From: Lipingzhangella_A rawalii
Lineage (GTDB): Bacteria > Actinomycetota > Actinomycetes > Streptosporangiales > Streptosporangiaceae
Direction: 5' to 3'
DNA length: 64,000 bases
Assembly: GCF_031628175.1 (NCBI RefSeq)
Contig: NZ_JAVLVT010000001.1
Coordinates: 248,001-312,000 of the forward strand
A program made the translations under genes and the position numbers. The notes beneath the pieces were generated by a model. It had not been told where the DNA came from, did not search any database, and worked only from the letters and a program-made list of their open reading frames with translations. Of the stretch, positions 27,712 to 35,335 are shown piece after piece (within the stretch, counting starts at the first letter, position 1; every line of letters starts with the position of its first letter).

Positions 27712-28362
27712 ATGACCGCGACACCTGGGGCCACCGCCACCACCCCCGCCACCCACCGGGGACGCGATCCGCAGCGCCGTCGGGCCATCCTCGAGGCGGC
27801 GGACTCCGTGATCCAGCGGGACGGACCGGATGCCTCGATGGCGGCGATCGCCGGCGAAGCCGGGATCAGCAAACCCGTCCTGTACCGGCACTTCGGAGAC
27901 AAGAGCGGACTGTACCGAGCCCTGGCCGAACGTCATGTCGAAGAGCTCCTCGCCCGCGTGCGCAGCGAACTGCACGGTGACGCCGAGCTCACGGCGCGTG
28001 CCCGTTCCACCATCGGTGCCTACCTGGGCATGATTCGGGCGAATCTCAACCTCTACCGCTTCCTGATGCACCGTGCGACCGCCGAGGATCCACGTACGCA
28101 CAGCGATGTCGGCCTCATGGTGCGGCGGCTGGGGGAAGAGCTGGCCGAGTTGCTGCGCCGAGAGGGCCAGGTACCGGATCCGGTACGGGCGCAGCTATTG
28201 GCGCACGCCGCGGTGGGCATGGTCCAGGCAGCGGGGGAATGGCTGCTCGACCAGCCGGAGCTTGCCCCCGACCTGGTTATCGAGGACCTGACCCGTGCGG
28301 TGGTTCGGGTCCTGTCCGGGGCTGGTGACGCCCAGCCGGGAAGCCGCGCCGGACGCTCCTGA
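27712..28362 (+). CDS. TetR-family transcriptional regulator
   Basis: 216 aa. N-terminal HTH: RRRAILEAADSVIQRDGPDA and IAGEAGISKPVLYRHFGDKS, the classic TetR recognition helix. The C-terminal ligand domain (residues 75-200) is helical with no known signature. Start ATG lies 6 nt after TAGGCT (leaderless). Located after acyl-CoA dehydrogenase and a hotdog protein, it is a candidate acyl-CoA-responsive repressor of the palindrome at 25462-25484. Confidence 0.9.
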   Translation: MTATPGATATTPATHRGRDPQRRRAILEAADSVIQRDGPDASMAAIAGEAGISKPVLYRHFGDKSGLYRALAERHVEELLARVRSELHGDAELTARARSTIGAYLGMIRANLNLYRFLMHRATAEDPRTHSDVGLMVRRLGEELAELLRREGQVPDPVRAQLLAHAAVGMVQAAGEWLLDQPELAPDLVIEDLTRAVVRVLSGAGDAQPGSRAGRS

Positions 28363-28387
28363 CGCTTTGGACCGCGGGTCCCAGCCC

Positions 28388-28750
28388 ATGTCGGGCCGGG
28401 TGCAGCGGGACGGTGTCCCCCTCGACCTTCCCGGATCGGGAGTGCACGTCGTGGTGGCGCGATTTGGCGCGATCTCGTGAAGGCGAGGCCACAGCGATTC
28501 CCACCGGGATTCCCGCGAGGAGCCGCTGCTGGTCCTGGGCGCCGAGCCGCCGCGGACCCGGTGGCCCCAATTTGTCTGCCACCCGGCCGAACTCGGGTAT
28601 CGAGAATTCCGGTACCGGTGCACCAGTGTGGCCACCGCGACCGTCACCGAGCGCTCTGCGGCCGTGGCCGAGGCGTGCACTTGCACTGCCCGCGGAGTGC
28701 CGGGCACCGGCATGGCGGTATCCATCGGTCCGGAAGCCGACCGCCAGTGA
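28388..28750 (+). pseudogene. Coding-like 121-codon frame interrupted by an in-frame TGA
   Basis: From the ATG at 28388 the frame reads MSGRVQRDGVPLDLPGSGVH and stops at TGA 28478-28480. The same frame then continues for 89 codons with high GC3 and normal composition (EEPLLVLGAEPPRTRWPQFV, later SIGPEADRQ) to a TGA at 28748-28750. No start codon with a ribosome site restores the second part. I do not recognise the family. A nonsense-inactivated small gene is the simplest reading; the rest of the 28363-29005 gap has no supported gene. Confidence 0.35.
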
Positions 28751-29005
28751 GATTCCTGCTGGACCCCGGTTCCGGGTGTTCGTTGAGCGGAGTCGGGTGT
28801 CACGACGGCCCGTCGACCACGCCGTAGGGGCGATTCGAATCCGGGGTGTGGCTGCACCGTATGCCTGGCTCCGGCACGTCGACACCGGAGGTGATCCTCG
28901 CGTGTCGCTTCGCGTGGGGTGTTCCGTCCTCTCCGTTCCGGATGGTTGACGCAGGCCCGCAAAACAGGTCATGTAGAGACATCTCGGATGTAAGGGGGTC
29001 GGTCG

Positions 29006-30049
29006 ATGACGGAGCCGGACACCGCGAGACACACAGACGAGTCCCTGGCTGCGGCTCGGGTGTTGTGGGAACACGCCGAACCCGATCACGAACGGGAATC
29101 CGAGCCGTCCCCGGAGGCGATCGAACTCGCGGCGCAGCTCGGGGCGGAACCGTTGGCACTGCGCCTGATGGGCAGGCTGCTCCGGGAACATCCGCTGACC
29201 ATCGGTGGCTATGCCAACGCTCGTAGCCTCCTGGACCACCACGACCCGGACACCCGGGCTGACGCCGCTACGCACAACAATTCCGCCCTGCACCGGGTCT
29301 GCGTTGTCTCCATGACCCACCTGGACCAGCAGCGACTGACCCGCGCACGTCCACTCCTGGCCGTTGTGGCCTTTCTCGGAGCGGCTGGGGTTCCCGTTCC
29401 GTTGCGTCGGCTCGATCCGGCGTCACTGCGAGGGACGATTCTGGATACGCACGACGATGTTCCCGGCAGCGACGAGGTGGAACTGGGGCTGGGCGTGCTT
29501 GCCGCCCACGGATTCGTGAGCCGCCGGCTCGTAGACGGGGAGGCCACGATCACCCTGCATCCGGTCGTGACCCGGGTGATCCGGGAACTGCTGGGAGCCT
29601 CGGCGTTGGAGGTGGCCGAGTCCGTCAGCGTGATCCTCGCCCGCGGCAAGGGTGCCGACGGGGACTTCGACATGGAGGACGCAGCCTACCGTGCGGTCCT
29701 TGCTGTGCGGGACCAGCGGCTGGGCAGTGAGCATCCCGACACGCTGTGGACCCAGCACCGGCTGGCCGATCTCGCCGCACGCCGGGGGGATCTGGACGCG
29801 GCCGAGACCGCCTATCAGGAGGTGCTTCGGGCCCAGACACAGGCCCTGGGGGCCGAACACCCCGACAGTCTGTGGAGCCGGTACCGCCTGGCGTGGGTGA
29901 CCCAGCGCCGCGGTGATCCGGCTGCGGCGGAAGCCAGCTACCGAGAACTGCTCGGCGTCCAGCGGCGCGTTCTCGGGGATCGCCATCCGTACACCCGGCT
30001 CACCCAGGAGGCACTGGCCGAGATCACGCGGGGAGCGTCCGCTCGGTGA
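29006..30049 (+). CDS. TPR protein resembling a STAND NTPase without its P-loop domain
   Basis: 347 aa. Residues 36-200 look like the helical/winged-helix part of NB-ARC STAND proteins (AIELAAQLGAEPLALRLMGR; LLAVVAFLGAAGVPVPL; TITLHPVVTRVIREL), and residues 225-340 hold three kinesin-light-chain-type TPRs, each with a HP(D/Y)(T/S)L-like signature (LGSEHPDTLW, LGAEHPDSLW, LGDRHPYTRL). No Walker A or B motif is present. The ATG has AAGGGGG at 8 nt, so the short form seems to be the real gene and not a fragment. It may be an adaptor derived from a STAND regulator. Confidence 0.7.
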   Translation: MTEPDTARHTDESLAAARVLWEHAEPDHERESEPSPEAIELAAQLGAEPLALRLMGRLLREHPLTIGGYANARSLLDHHDPDTRADAATHNNSALHRVCVVSMTHLDQQRLTRARPLLAVVAFLGAAGVPVPLRRLDPASLRGTILDTHDDVPGSDEVELGLGVLAAHGFVSRRLVDGEATITLHPVVTRVIRELLGASALEVAESVSVILARGKGADGDFDMEDAAYRAVLAVRDQRLGSEHPDTLWTQHRLADLAARRGDLDAAETAYQEVLRAQTQALGAEHPDSLWSRYRLAWVTQRRGDPAAAEASYRELLGVQRRVLGDRHPYTRLTQEALAEITRGASAR

Positions 30050-30059
30050 CCGGGTCCGC

Positions 30060-30227
30060 TAGGGAGTGTTTCTTGAACGCTTTCGGATGAGGGAGCGGCT
30101 CTCCAGAGCGAGAGGTCTCGCAAGCCGATGTGCGAACGGCATCCTGGTTTGGCTGTGTGCGCGCATCGGCGCAGCGAGCGTCGTCCTGGGAGACGCGAGC
30201 CCGAAATGGTTCACGAAACAGGACCTA
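30060..30227. mobile_element. 168-bp MITE-like element with terminal inverted repeats and TA flanks
   Basis: The left end TGTTTCTTGAACGCTTTCGG (30067-30086) matches the complement of the right end (30201-30220) at 17 of 20 positions, and the similarity extends outward through TAGG on both sides. TA dinucleotides bound the outer ends (30060-30061 and 30226-30227), as for IS630/Tc1-type insertion. There is no transposase gene inside. It starts 11 nt after the TPR gene stop. Confidence 0.55.
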
Positions 30228-30262
30228 AGTCGGGCTGGGAACGTGGCGTTCCACACGCGCGC

Positions 30263-30575
30263 CGTCGGTACGGAATCGATCCCACTGGGCTGCACCGCCC
30301 TCCAACTCATCGTCATCGCGATCGCTCGCGGAGCCGCCGCGGTGCAGGTCGGCAGGTTGGCAGGTCCGCCGAGCCGTTCCGGGGCGTCACCTTCGCGGCG
30401 CTGGACATGGTGCTGGGGTGGATCATTCGTCTCGCGCCGCTGGGTATGCCGGCCTCCTTGGCCACGCGGTCTACTTCCACCGCTGGCAGACCATCGGCGC
30501 GTTGGGCTACGTCTCGCTAGCGGTGTACCTCGGCCTGGCCGTCGGGTGCCATCGTCATGCTCACCTGGCCCTGGC
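30263..30575 (+). pseudogene. Dicarboxylate/amino acid:cation symporter remnant (frameshifted)
   Basis: Fragments of the SDF (DctA/GltP) family appear in successive frames: TESIPLGCTALQLIVIAIAR then AEPFRGVTFAALDMVLGWII and IRLAPLGM, then RWQTIGALGYVSLAVYLGLA, then GAIVMLTWP. Their order matches one internal piece of the family (the AEPF...WIIRLAPLG segment is diagnostic). At least three frame changes are needed and both ends are missing, so it is non-functional. It lies just beyond the MITE-like element. Confidence 0.65.
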
Positions 30576-30600
30576 CACTTTGGGGACTCCCCTGGAGGGT

Positions 30601-30650
30601 GTGGGGCCGGGGTGCTCCGCGCGCCGCCGGGAGCATGTCCGCGGCGGGGG
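30601..30650. repeat. 50-bp direct repeat, copy 1
   Basis: Identical over 50 bp to 31090-31139 (begins GTGGGGCCGGGGTGCTCCGC); similarity continues about 12 bp further (CTGGT(A/C)TCCCC). The unit has short internal inverted repeats (TGCTCC/GGAGCA). Confidence 0.9.
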
Positions 30651-30894
30651 GACTGGTATCCCCTGGGCGTTACAGGCCAGTGGGCACGGGTGGTGGTTTC
30701 CCCGCAGGCGTTGTCGTGGCCGTGGTGGTGGGGGTCTGCCGCTGGTGGGTCGGGTCAGGGTTTGGTGTCGGGAACTCCGGATCCCGGAGGGTTCTGGTGG
30801 CGGTGGTTGGTTGCCCGTGCGCGCCGTTTTGGCCGCTGTGGCCCAGGTGGCGCCTCCCCGTAACCATGCACCACCATCCGGGTACCTGTGGGTG

Positions 30895-30949
30895 GACCAC
30901 AGCGCCCCCACCTCGGGGGCGTCGTGCAGAGGACCACAGCGCCCCCACC
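30895..30949. repeat. Tandem 18-bp repeats
   Basis: GACCACAGCGCCCCCACC occurs at 30895-30912 and again at 30932-30949, inside the same repeat-rich patch. Confidence 0.85.
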
Positions 30950-30951
30950 CC

Positions 30952-31167
30952 CGCTGGCCGTCGTGCGGGGGAGCGCCCCGGAAACAGGACATCAGCGGTG
31001 GCCACCGTGGCGCGACGCCGCCGGCGGCCGACACGGCGCGTGCGGATCGGTGCTTGCCGCGACCACAATCCCCGCCCCTTCTGGGGGTGGTGGGGCCGGG
31101 GTGCTCCGCGCGCCGCCGGGAGCATGTCCGCGGCGGGGGACTGGTCTCCCCCGCACGACGGCCAGCG
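30952..31167. repeat. 22-bp inverted repeat pair
   Basis: CGCTGGCCGTCGTGCGGGGG... at 30952-30973 is exactly complementary to 31146-31167. The second arm directly follows copy 2 of the 50-bp repeat. Confidence 0.85.
31090..31139. repeat. 50-bp direct repeat, copy 2
   Basis: Exact second copy of 30601-30650, 440 bp downstream in the same orientation. Only two copies were seen in this window, with no regular spacers. Confidence 0.9.
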
Positions 31168-31220
31168 AGGTGGGGTGCGGTGATCGTGGGGCGCGCATCC
31201 CGTTGCACCGAAAAGTCCCG

Positions 31221-31257
31221 GTGACCGGGCGTTCGGGATCCTGGCTGCACCGGTCAC
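31221..31257 (-). terminator. Probable terminator of the GNAT gene
   Basis: 8-bp stem GTGACCGG (31221-31228) / CCGGTCAC (31250-31257), immediately beyond the stop codon at 31261. Confidence 0.45.
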
Positions 31258-31260
31258 TCC

Positions 31261-31806
31261 CTACGGGCGGGGGTCAACACGGGGCTGCTGATACTCCGTC
31301 TCCAGCAGCCCCATCTCCACGAGGGGCCACCACTCGCCATCCACAAGCGCGACGTCGCGCAGCACACCTTCGCGTGTGAACCCCAGGCGCTCGTACAGGC
31401 CCAGTGCCCGTGCGTTGTGTTGGAACACACCGAGACTCGCACGGTGCAGGCCCCGCTGGCCGAAGATGATGTCCAGTACCGCGGTCATAAGCGCGGCGCC
31501 GTACCCCCGTCCGCGATGGTCGGGATACACGAGCACACGTCCGATACGCGCACTGCGATGGGCGGGTGTGACGCGTACCGAGGCATGTCCCACCACAGTG
31601 TCGTGGTCTGCCACAGCAGAGAGGATCATGTGGTCGACGTTCGCATTGTCGACGTAGGAGCGCAGCTGATCCTGCGTGAGCGGCCAGTGCAGCTGCGTTC
31701 CCGACCACAGCACCAGGTCCGCGTGCGTGGTCAGGGCGGCGTGCAGCAGGGGGATCTCGGCCCGGTCGAAGGGACGCATGGTCAGTGTGGATGCGGAGGT
31801 GGACAT
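31261..31806 (-). CDS. GNAT-family N-acetyltransferase
   Basis: 181 aa, of the RimJ/ribosomal-protein or small-amine type. MRPFDRAEIPLLHAALTTHA at the N-terminus, IGRVLVYPDHRGRGYGAALM giving the R-G-x-G-x-A acetyl-CoA loop, and LGLYERLGFTREGVLRD near the C-terminus. The ATG at 31806 has GAAAGGA at good spacing. It is downstream of amidase and PPTase genes in the same direction, with a 73-nt gap, so co-transcription is possible. Confidence 0.88.
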   Translation of the reverse strand: MSTSASTLTMRPFDRAEIPLLHAALTTHADLVLWSGTQLHWPLTQDQLRSYVDNANVDHMILSAVADHDTVVGHASVRVTPAHRSARIGRVLVYPDHRGRGYGAALMTAVLDIIFGQRGLHRASLGVFQHNARALGLYERLGFTREGVLRDVALVDGEWWPLVEMGLLETEYQQPRVDPRP

Positions 31807-31879
31807 GGCATGGTCCTTTCGAGGTCTCGACAGTGCGATGGGCTGGGTGGCACGACGGCCGGGATGCCGGACCGAATGA

Positions 31880-32614
31880 CTACACGGAGTCGAGAATCGT
31901 GGCGGATCGTGTCGAGTCATGCTCGATAACCTGCACCGGTCCGGGGGCCAGGAGGGCCAATGCGCCACAATGCTGGTCGCCGGGGCTCAGATCGGTAAGC
32001 CACACCGTTGTGGGTGCGGCCGGCCCCTGCCAGGATCGGACCGCCGCCGTCTCGTCGGGAGCGGTGACCTCGATGGTGCGCAACCCCCCGGACAGTCCCA
32101 GGCCTGTGGCCTTCAACAGTGCTTCCTTCCGGGACCAGTAGGTGAAGAATCCACGTTCCCGCTGGCGGGTCGGGACCCGGTCGAGTGCGATCCGCTCGCC
32201 CTCGGTCAGCACGTGCTCGGCGAGGCGGTCAAGGTCGCGGGTCGACGTGACAGCTTCCACATCCACCCCCACCTCGATATCGGCCAGCACGGCCACGCCG
32301 ACCCGGTCACCAGAGTGGGTGAGCGACACCTGTAGCCCCCGCGCGGGGCCGGACGGATATGGTTTTCCGTGCCCCCCACCGTGGTCACAGTTGGGACAGT
32401 GATACTCGAAGCAGATCTCGCCCGGCCGCTGCCCACTCCTGCGGGCGCAGACGCCGCGCAACAGGGCATGGCCGACCAGGTAGCGATCGGCGTCGGCACG
32501 GCGGTGGAACCGCGCGTGGCGTTCACGTTCCCGGCCGTCCAGGACGTCCAGAAGGCGGGGGTGGGCCTGCCGTGGGCTGGCCCACCACACCTCGCAGGTG
32601 TGATGATTACGCAC
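31880..32614 (-). CDS. 4'-phosphopantetheinyl transferase, Sfp type
   Basis: 244 aa. Transfers phosphopantetheine from CoA to a carrier-protein serine. The family signatures are IEVGVDVEAV (metal/substrate Asp-x-Glu) and FFTYWSRKEALLKATGLGLS. A Cys/His cluster (YHCPNCDHGGGHGKPY) in the middle is common in actinobacterial members. The GTG is 4 nt from the amidase stop, so the two are translationally close. No polyketide or nonribosomal peptide synthase is in the window, so its carrier partners lie elsewhere. Confidence 0.92.
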   Translation of the reverse strand: MRNHHTCEVWWASPRQAHPRLLDVLDGRERERHARFHRRADADRYLVGHALLRGVCARRSGQRPGEICFEYHCPNCDHGGGHGKPYPSGPARGLQVSLTHSGDRVGVAVLADIEVGVDVEAVTSTRDLDRLAEHVLTEGERIALDRVPTRQRERGFFTYWSRKEALLKATGLGLSGGLRTIEVTAPDETAAVRSWQGPAAPTTVWLTDLSPGDQHCGALALLAPGPVQVIEHDSTRSATILDSV

Positions 32615-32618
32615 TGGC

Positions 32619-34010
32619 CTATTGTGCCGTATCCGCCGCGAGGGGAACCCGGTCGGACCACGCTACGGTCATCTCGACGGCGCGTGCCACCGCGAGCAGC
32701 GTATTCTCCTCGTGCGCTCGCCCAATGAGTTGCACCCCCATCGGGATGTCCGCTGTGTCCAGGCCACACGGAATCGTGATGGCGGGGCGCCCGGTGAGAT
32801 TGGCGGGCTGGGTGAGTCGTGTGTGCCGGATGCGCGGATCCTGCCCGGGGTCGGTGCTCGCGGCACCGAACGGGCGCGCCGTCGCGGCCAGGGTGGGAGT
32901 GACGAGGACGTCGATGTCGCGCAGAACCGCATCCCAGCGGCGGGACACCGACCGCAGGGTGCGCTGTGCGTCCAGGTAGTCCACGGCGGAGATGTCCCGC
33001 CCAACCGCGAGTTTGCTGCGTACCTCGTCTGTCAGGGAGTCGGGATCCTCCTCCAGGAGCCCTCCGTGTTCGGCACCGGCCTCGGCACCCACCACGATTC
33101 CGCCAGCGGTGGCCAGTTCCTGCCCGTACGGTAGCGCCACCTCACGGGTCTGGGCCCCCAGCTCGTCCAGGGCCGCGATCGTGCGGTGTGTCGCCGCGGC
33201 GATCTCGGGGTCGCAGCCGTCGAAAAAATAGGTGGTGGGAACCCCGATCCGCACCTCGGACAGGTTCAAGCCGTTGGGGAGCCGGGTGGCATCGGGGAGG
33301 CCGGGGTTGAGGTCCATCCCGGTGAGGACGGCCAGCACGGCAGCGGTGTCGTCGACGGTGCGACCCAACGGGCCGGGCGTGTCCAGGGTCTCCGACAGGG
33401 GCACGATCCCGGTACGGGGCACCAGTCCAGGGGTGGGTTTGAGCCCGACGGTGCCGCACACCGAGGCGGGAATCCGGACCGAACCCGCCGTGTCCGTGCC
33501 CAGCGCCACCGGCCCGCAGCGCGCTGCGACCAGCGCGGCCGCGCCGCCACTGGATCCGCCGGGGGAACGGTCGTAGCGCCACGGATTGTGCGTTCGGGGA
33601 GTGGTCACACCATAGGCAAGTTCGTGCGAACGGCTCGTCGCGAACACAATCGCCCCGGCCTCACGCAGGCGGCGCACCGCAACGGCGTCCCGGGCGGGAA
33701 CGTGGGCGTCCGGATGGGCCGCACGGGACGCGGAGCCGGCCAGGGTGGGCACCCCCGCCAGGTCGACGATCTCCTTGACACTGATCGGGATTCCATGAAG
33801 GGGGCCCCGCGGCCCGTTCCGGACAATCTCCCGTTCCGCCGCTCGGGCGCAGGAGCGCGCCGCATCGTGGAAGACCGCGACGGTCGCGTTCAGGTGGGAA
33901 TCCAGGGCCGCGACGCGCGTGCAGACCGCGTCAAGCAACTCCACCGGGGACACCTCTGCCCGGGCGATCGCACGATGTGCCTGGGTGAGGGTGAGTTCCG
34001 CCGCGTCCAT
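32619..34010 (-). CDS. Amidase (amidase-signature family)
   Basis: 463 aa serine hydrolase with the Ser-cisSer-Lys triad: Lys79 in PISVKEIVD, the cis-Ser in SPGGSSGG (about 153), and the nucleophile in GTDTAGSVRIPAS (Ser177). The family hydrolyses carboxamides; GatA is the best-known member, but the absence of gatB/gatC and the sequence style point to a stand-alone amidase. ATG 34010 is chosen; an ATG at 34025 is possible. The open frame that runs to 35168 beyond it is not coding. Confidence 0.9.
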   Translation of the reverse strand: MDAAELTLTQAHRAIARAEVSPVELLDAVCTRVAALDSHLNATVAVFHDAARSCARAAEREIVRNGPRGPLHGIPISVKEIVDLAGVPTLAGSASRAAHPDAHVPARDAVAVRRLREAGAIVFATSRSHELAYGVTTPRTHNPWRYDRSPGGSSGGAAALVAARCGPVALGTDTAGSVRIPASVCGTVGLKPTPGLVPRTGIVPLSETLDTPGPLGRTVDDTAAVLAVLTGMDLNPGLPDATRLPNGLNLSEVRIGVPTTYFFDGCDPEIAAATHRTIAALDELGAQTREVALPYGQELATAGGIVVGAEAGAEHGGLLEEDPDSLTDEVRSKLAVGRDISAVDYLDAQRTLRSVSRRWDAVLRDIDVLVTPTLAATARPFGAASTDPGQDPRIRHTRLTQPANLTGRPAITIPCGLDTADIPMGVQLIGRAHEENTLLAVARAVEMTVAWSDRVPLAADTAQ

Positions 34011-34196
34011 CGTCCCCCATCTCATCGCTCGCCGTGGGGCGGGCTTGGAAAAAACGAGTGCCCGCAGCAGTGTAGACAAGCCACCCGGTGGGCATACGGC
34101 CAGTGGCTCTCCTCCCCGAGGGGAGCCCGCGCTGCGGAACACCACGACCCTATGCGCGACCACGGTCAGGTCATCCCCGAGCTGAGGGAGGCGAAG

Positions 34197-34379
34197 GTGT
34201 CCGGCACTGTGTTGTTCGGTCTGGCGACACTCGCAGTGTTCGTTGTTCTCGTGGTGGTGTTCATCGCCACGCTCACCCTGGCCATGCCTGCGGGGACCGG
34301 AACGGATCCCGTCGGTGCCGAGGAGGAAGAGGGCATCCTCGATGCCCGTCTGGATCGGGGCGGCGTGCACCTGGGGTGA
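34197..34379 (+). CDS. Small single-pass membrane protein, 60 aa
   Basis: GTG at 34197 follows GGGAGG. The product has one long hydrophobic helix (LFGLATLAVFVVLVVVFIAT) near the N-terminus and an acidic C-terminal tail (GAEEEEGILDARLDRGG). No family recognised. It lies between the amidase and the DeoR regulator. It is the only real part of a much longer open frame that runs antisense to the amidase. Confidence 0.6.
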   Translation: MSGTVLFGLATLAVFVVLVVVFIATLTLAMPAGTGTDPVGAEEEEGILDARLDRGGVHLG

Positions 34380-34473
34380 GCCGGTTCCGCACTCCGCCGG
34401 CGGTCCTTCCGGGCGCCCAAGTACGATCGGACGCGCAGACTTCCGGGCTGGACGATCGTGAGTGGGGGAAAGC

Positions 34474-35274
34474 GTGACCGAGGGCGTGCGGCCGACGTTC
34501 GGTGCGGAGCGGCGGGGACGCATCCTGGATCTGGTCCGTGCCCACGGCAGCATGACCCTGCGCGACATCGCAGTCCAGGTGGGGACCTCTGAGGTCACCG
34601 TACGGCGGGATGTGCGAGCGCTGGAGGCGGACGGTCTGGTGGATCGTGGCCGTGGCGGGGTCGCGCTTCCCGGTCGGCTCGCCCGCGAGCAGCGGCGACC
34701 GGCGCGGGGGGCGCCGAGGGAAGCCCAAGCCATCGCAGAGCTGGCCGCGGGCCTGGTCAACGATGGCGATGCGGTGGCGCTCGGCCCGGGAACCACGTCC
34801 GAGCTGTTGGCCCACCATCTGGTTGAGCGTGTCGAGCTGACCGTGGTGACCAATGCGCTGTCGGTGGCACAGGCCCTGGCGGGAGCGACCGGCGTGACCG
34901 TGGTGATGACCGGAGGCACACTGCACGGGCCGACCATGGCCTTGACCGGAGCCGAGGCAGAGCAGGCGGGCACGGGGCTGCGGGTGCGCCGAACCTTTCT
35001 GTCCGCCGGGGGGGTGAACGCCGAGCGTGGGCTGAGTACGGCCAGTCCCGCCCTGGCCAGTGTGGAGCGGGTGTTGGCTGCCGCAGCGGAAGAGGTGGTC
35101 GGACTCGCGGACCACGCCGTGGTCGGCGCGGAAGCCACCGTCCAGACCGTCGCCGCGGAGCAGCTCACCCACCTGGTTACGGACAGTAACTCAGATCCGG
35201 AGCTTCTCCTGGCCGTGGGGGAGTACGGAACACAGATTCACATCGCTGTTCCGGATTCCGATCGCGGACAGTAA
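34474..35274 (+). CDS. DeoR-family transcriptional regulator
   Basis: 266 aa. N-terminal DeoR winged helix (ERRGRILDLVRAHGSMTLRD; VGTSEVTVRRDVRALEADGL) followed by a sugar-phosphate-sensing DeoRC domain (DAVALGPGTTSELLAHHL, VVTNALSVAQAL, MTGGTLHGPTMALTG, SAGGVNAERGLST). Family members respond to phosphorylated sugars or nucleosides. GTG 34474 has GGGGGAAAG upstream. No sugar operon is adjacent; the only following gene is a glycosyltransferase. Confidence 0.92.
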   Translation: MTEGVRPTFGAERRGRILDLVRAHGSMTLRDIAVQVGTSEVTVRRDVRALEADGLVDRGRGGVALPGRLAREQRRPARGAPREAQAIAELAAGLVNDGDAVALGPGTTSELLAHHLVERVELTVVTNALSVAQALAGATGVTVVMTGGTLHGPTMALTGAEAEQAGTGLRVRRTFLSAGGVNAERGLSTASPALASVERVLAAAAEEVVGLADHAVVGAEATVQTVAAEQLTHLVTDSNSDPELLLAVGEYGTQIHIAVPDSDRGQ

Positions 35275-35335
35275 CCCTCGGTCGTAGAGTGGGGCGAGTC
35301 ACCGCGTCCCGGTAACCCGCATGGAGGTCGCGTCC

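Larger units (their letters stand above)
30050..31260. other. 1.2-kb non-coding patch with MITE, pseudogene and repeats
   Basis: No intact gene. It contains, in order, a MITE-like element, a frameshifted symporter remnant, and from 30600 to 31255 short direct and inverted repeats listed separately. Long open frames here are very Gly/Arg-rich and unlike proteins. The patch looks like a site of repeated insertion and decay. Confidence 0.6.

Noticed and set aside
28478..28480. TGA as selenocysteine codon
   Set aside because: No SECIS-like hairpin follows it and no known selenoprotein motif (such as UxxC) surrounds it.
28825..28860. tRNA suggested by GATTCGAATCC
   Set aside because: The flanking bases do not pair into a T-arm, and no acceptor or anticodon arms can be drawn.
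30601..31139. CRISPR array
   Set aside because: Only two copies of a 50-bp unit, 440 bp apart, without regular spacers or cas genes; the RecB-family nuclease at 63 kb is not in a cas context.
33186..34196. First part of a 397-codon plus-strand frame opposite the amidase
   Set aside because: Only the last 60 codons have a start signal and a membrane helix; the rest is amidase antisense.
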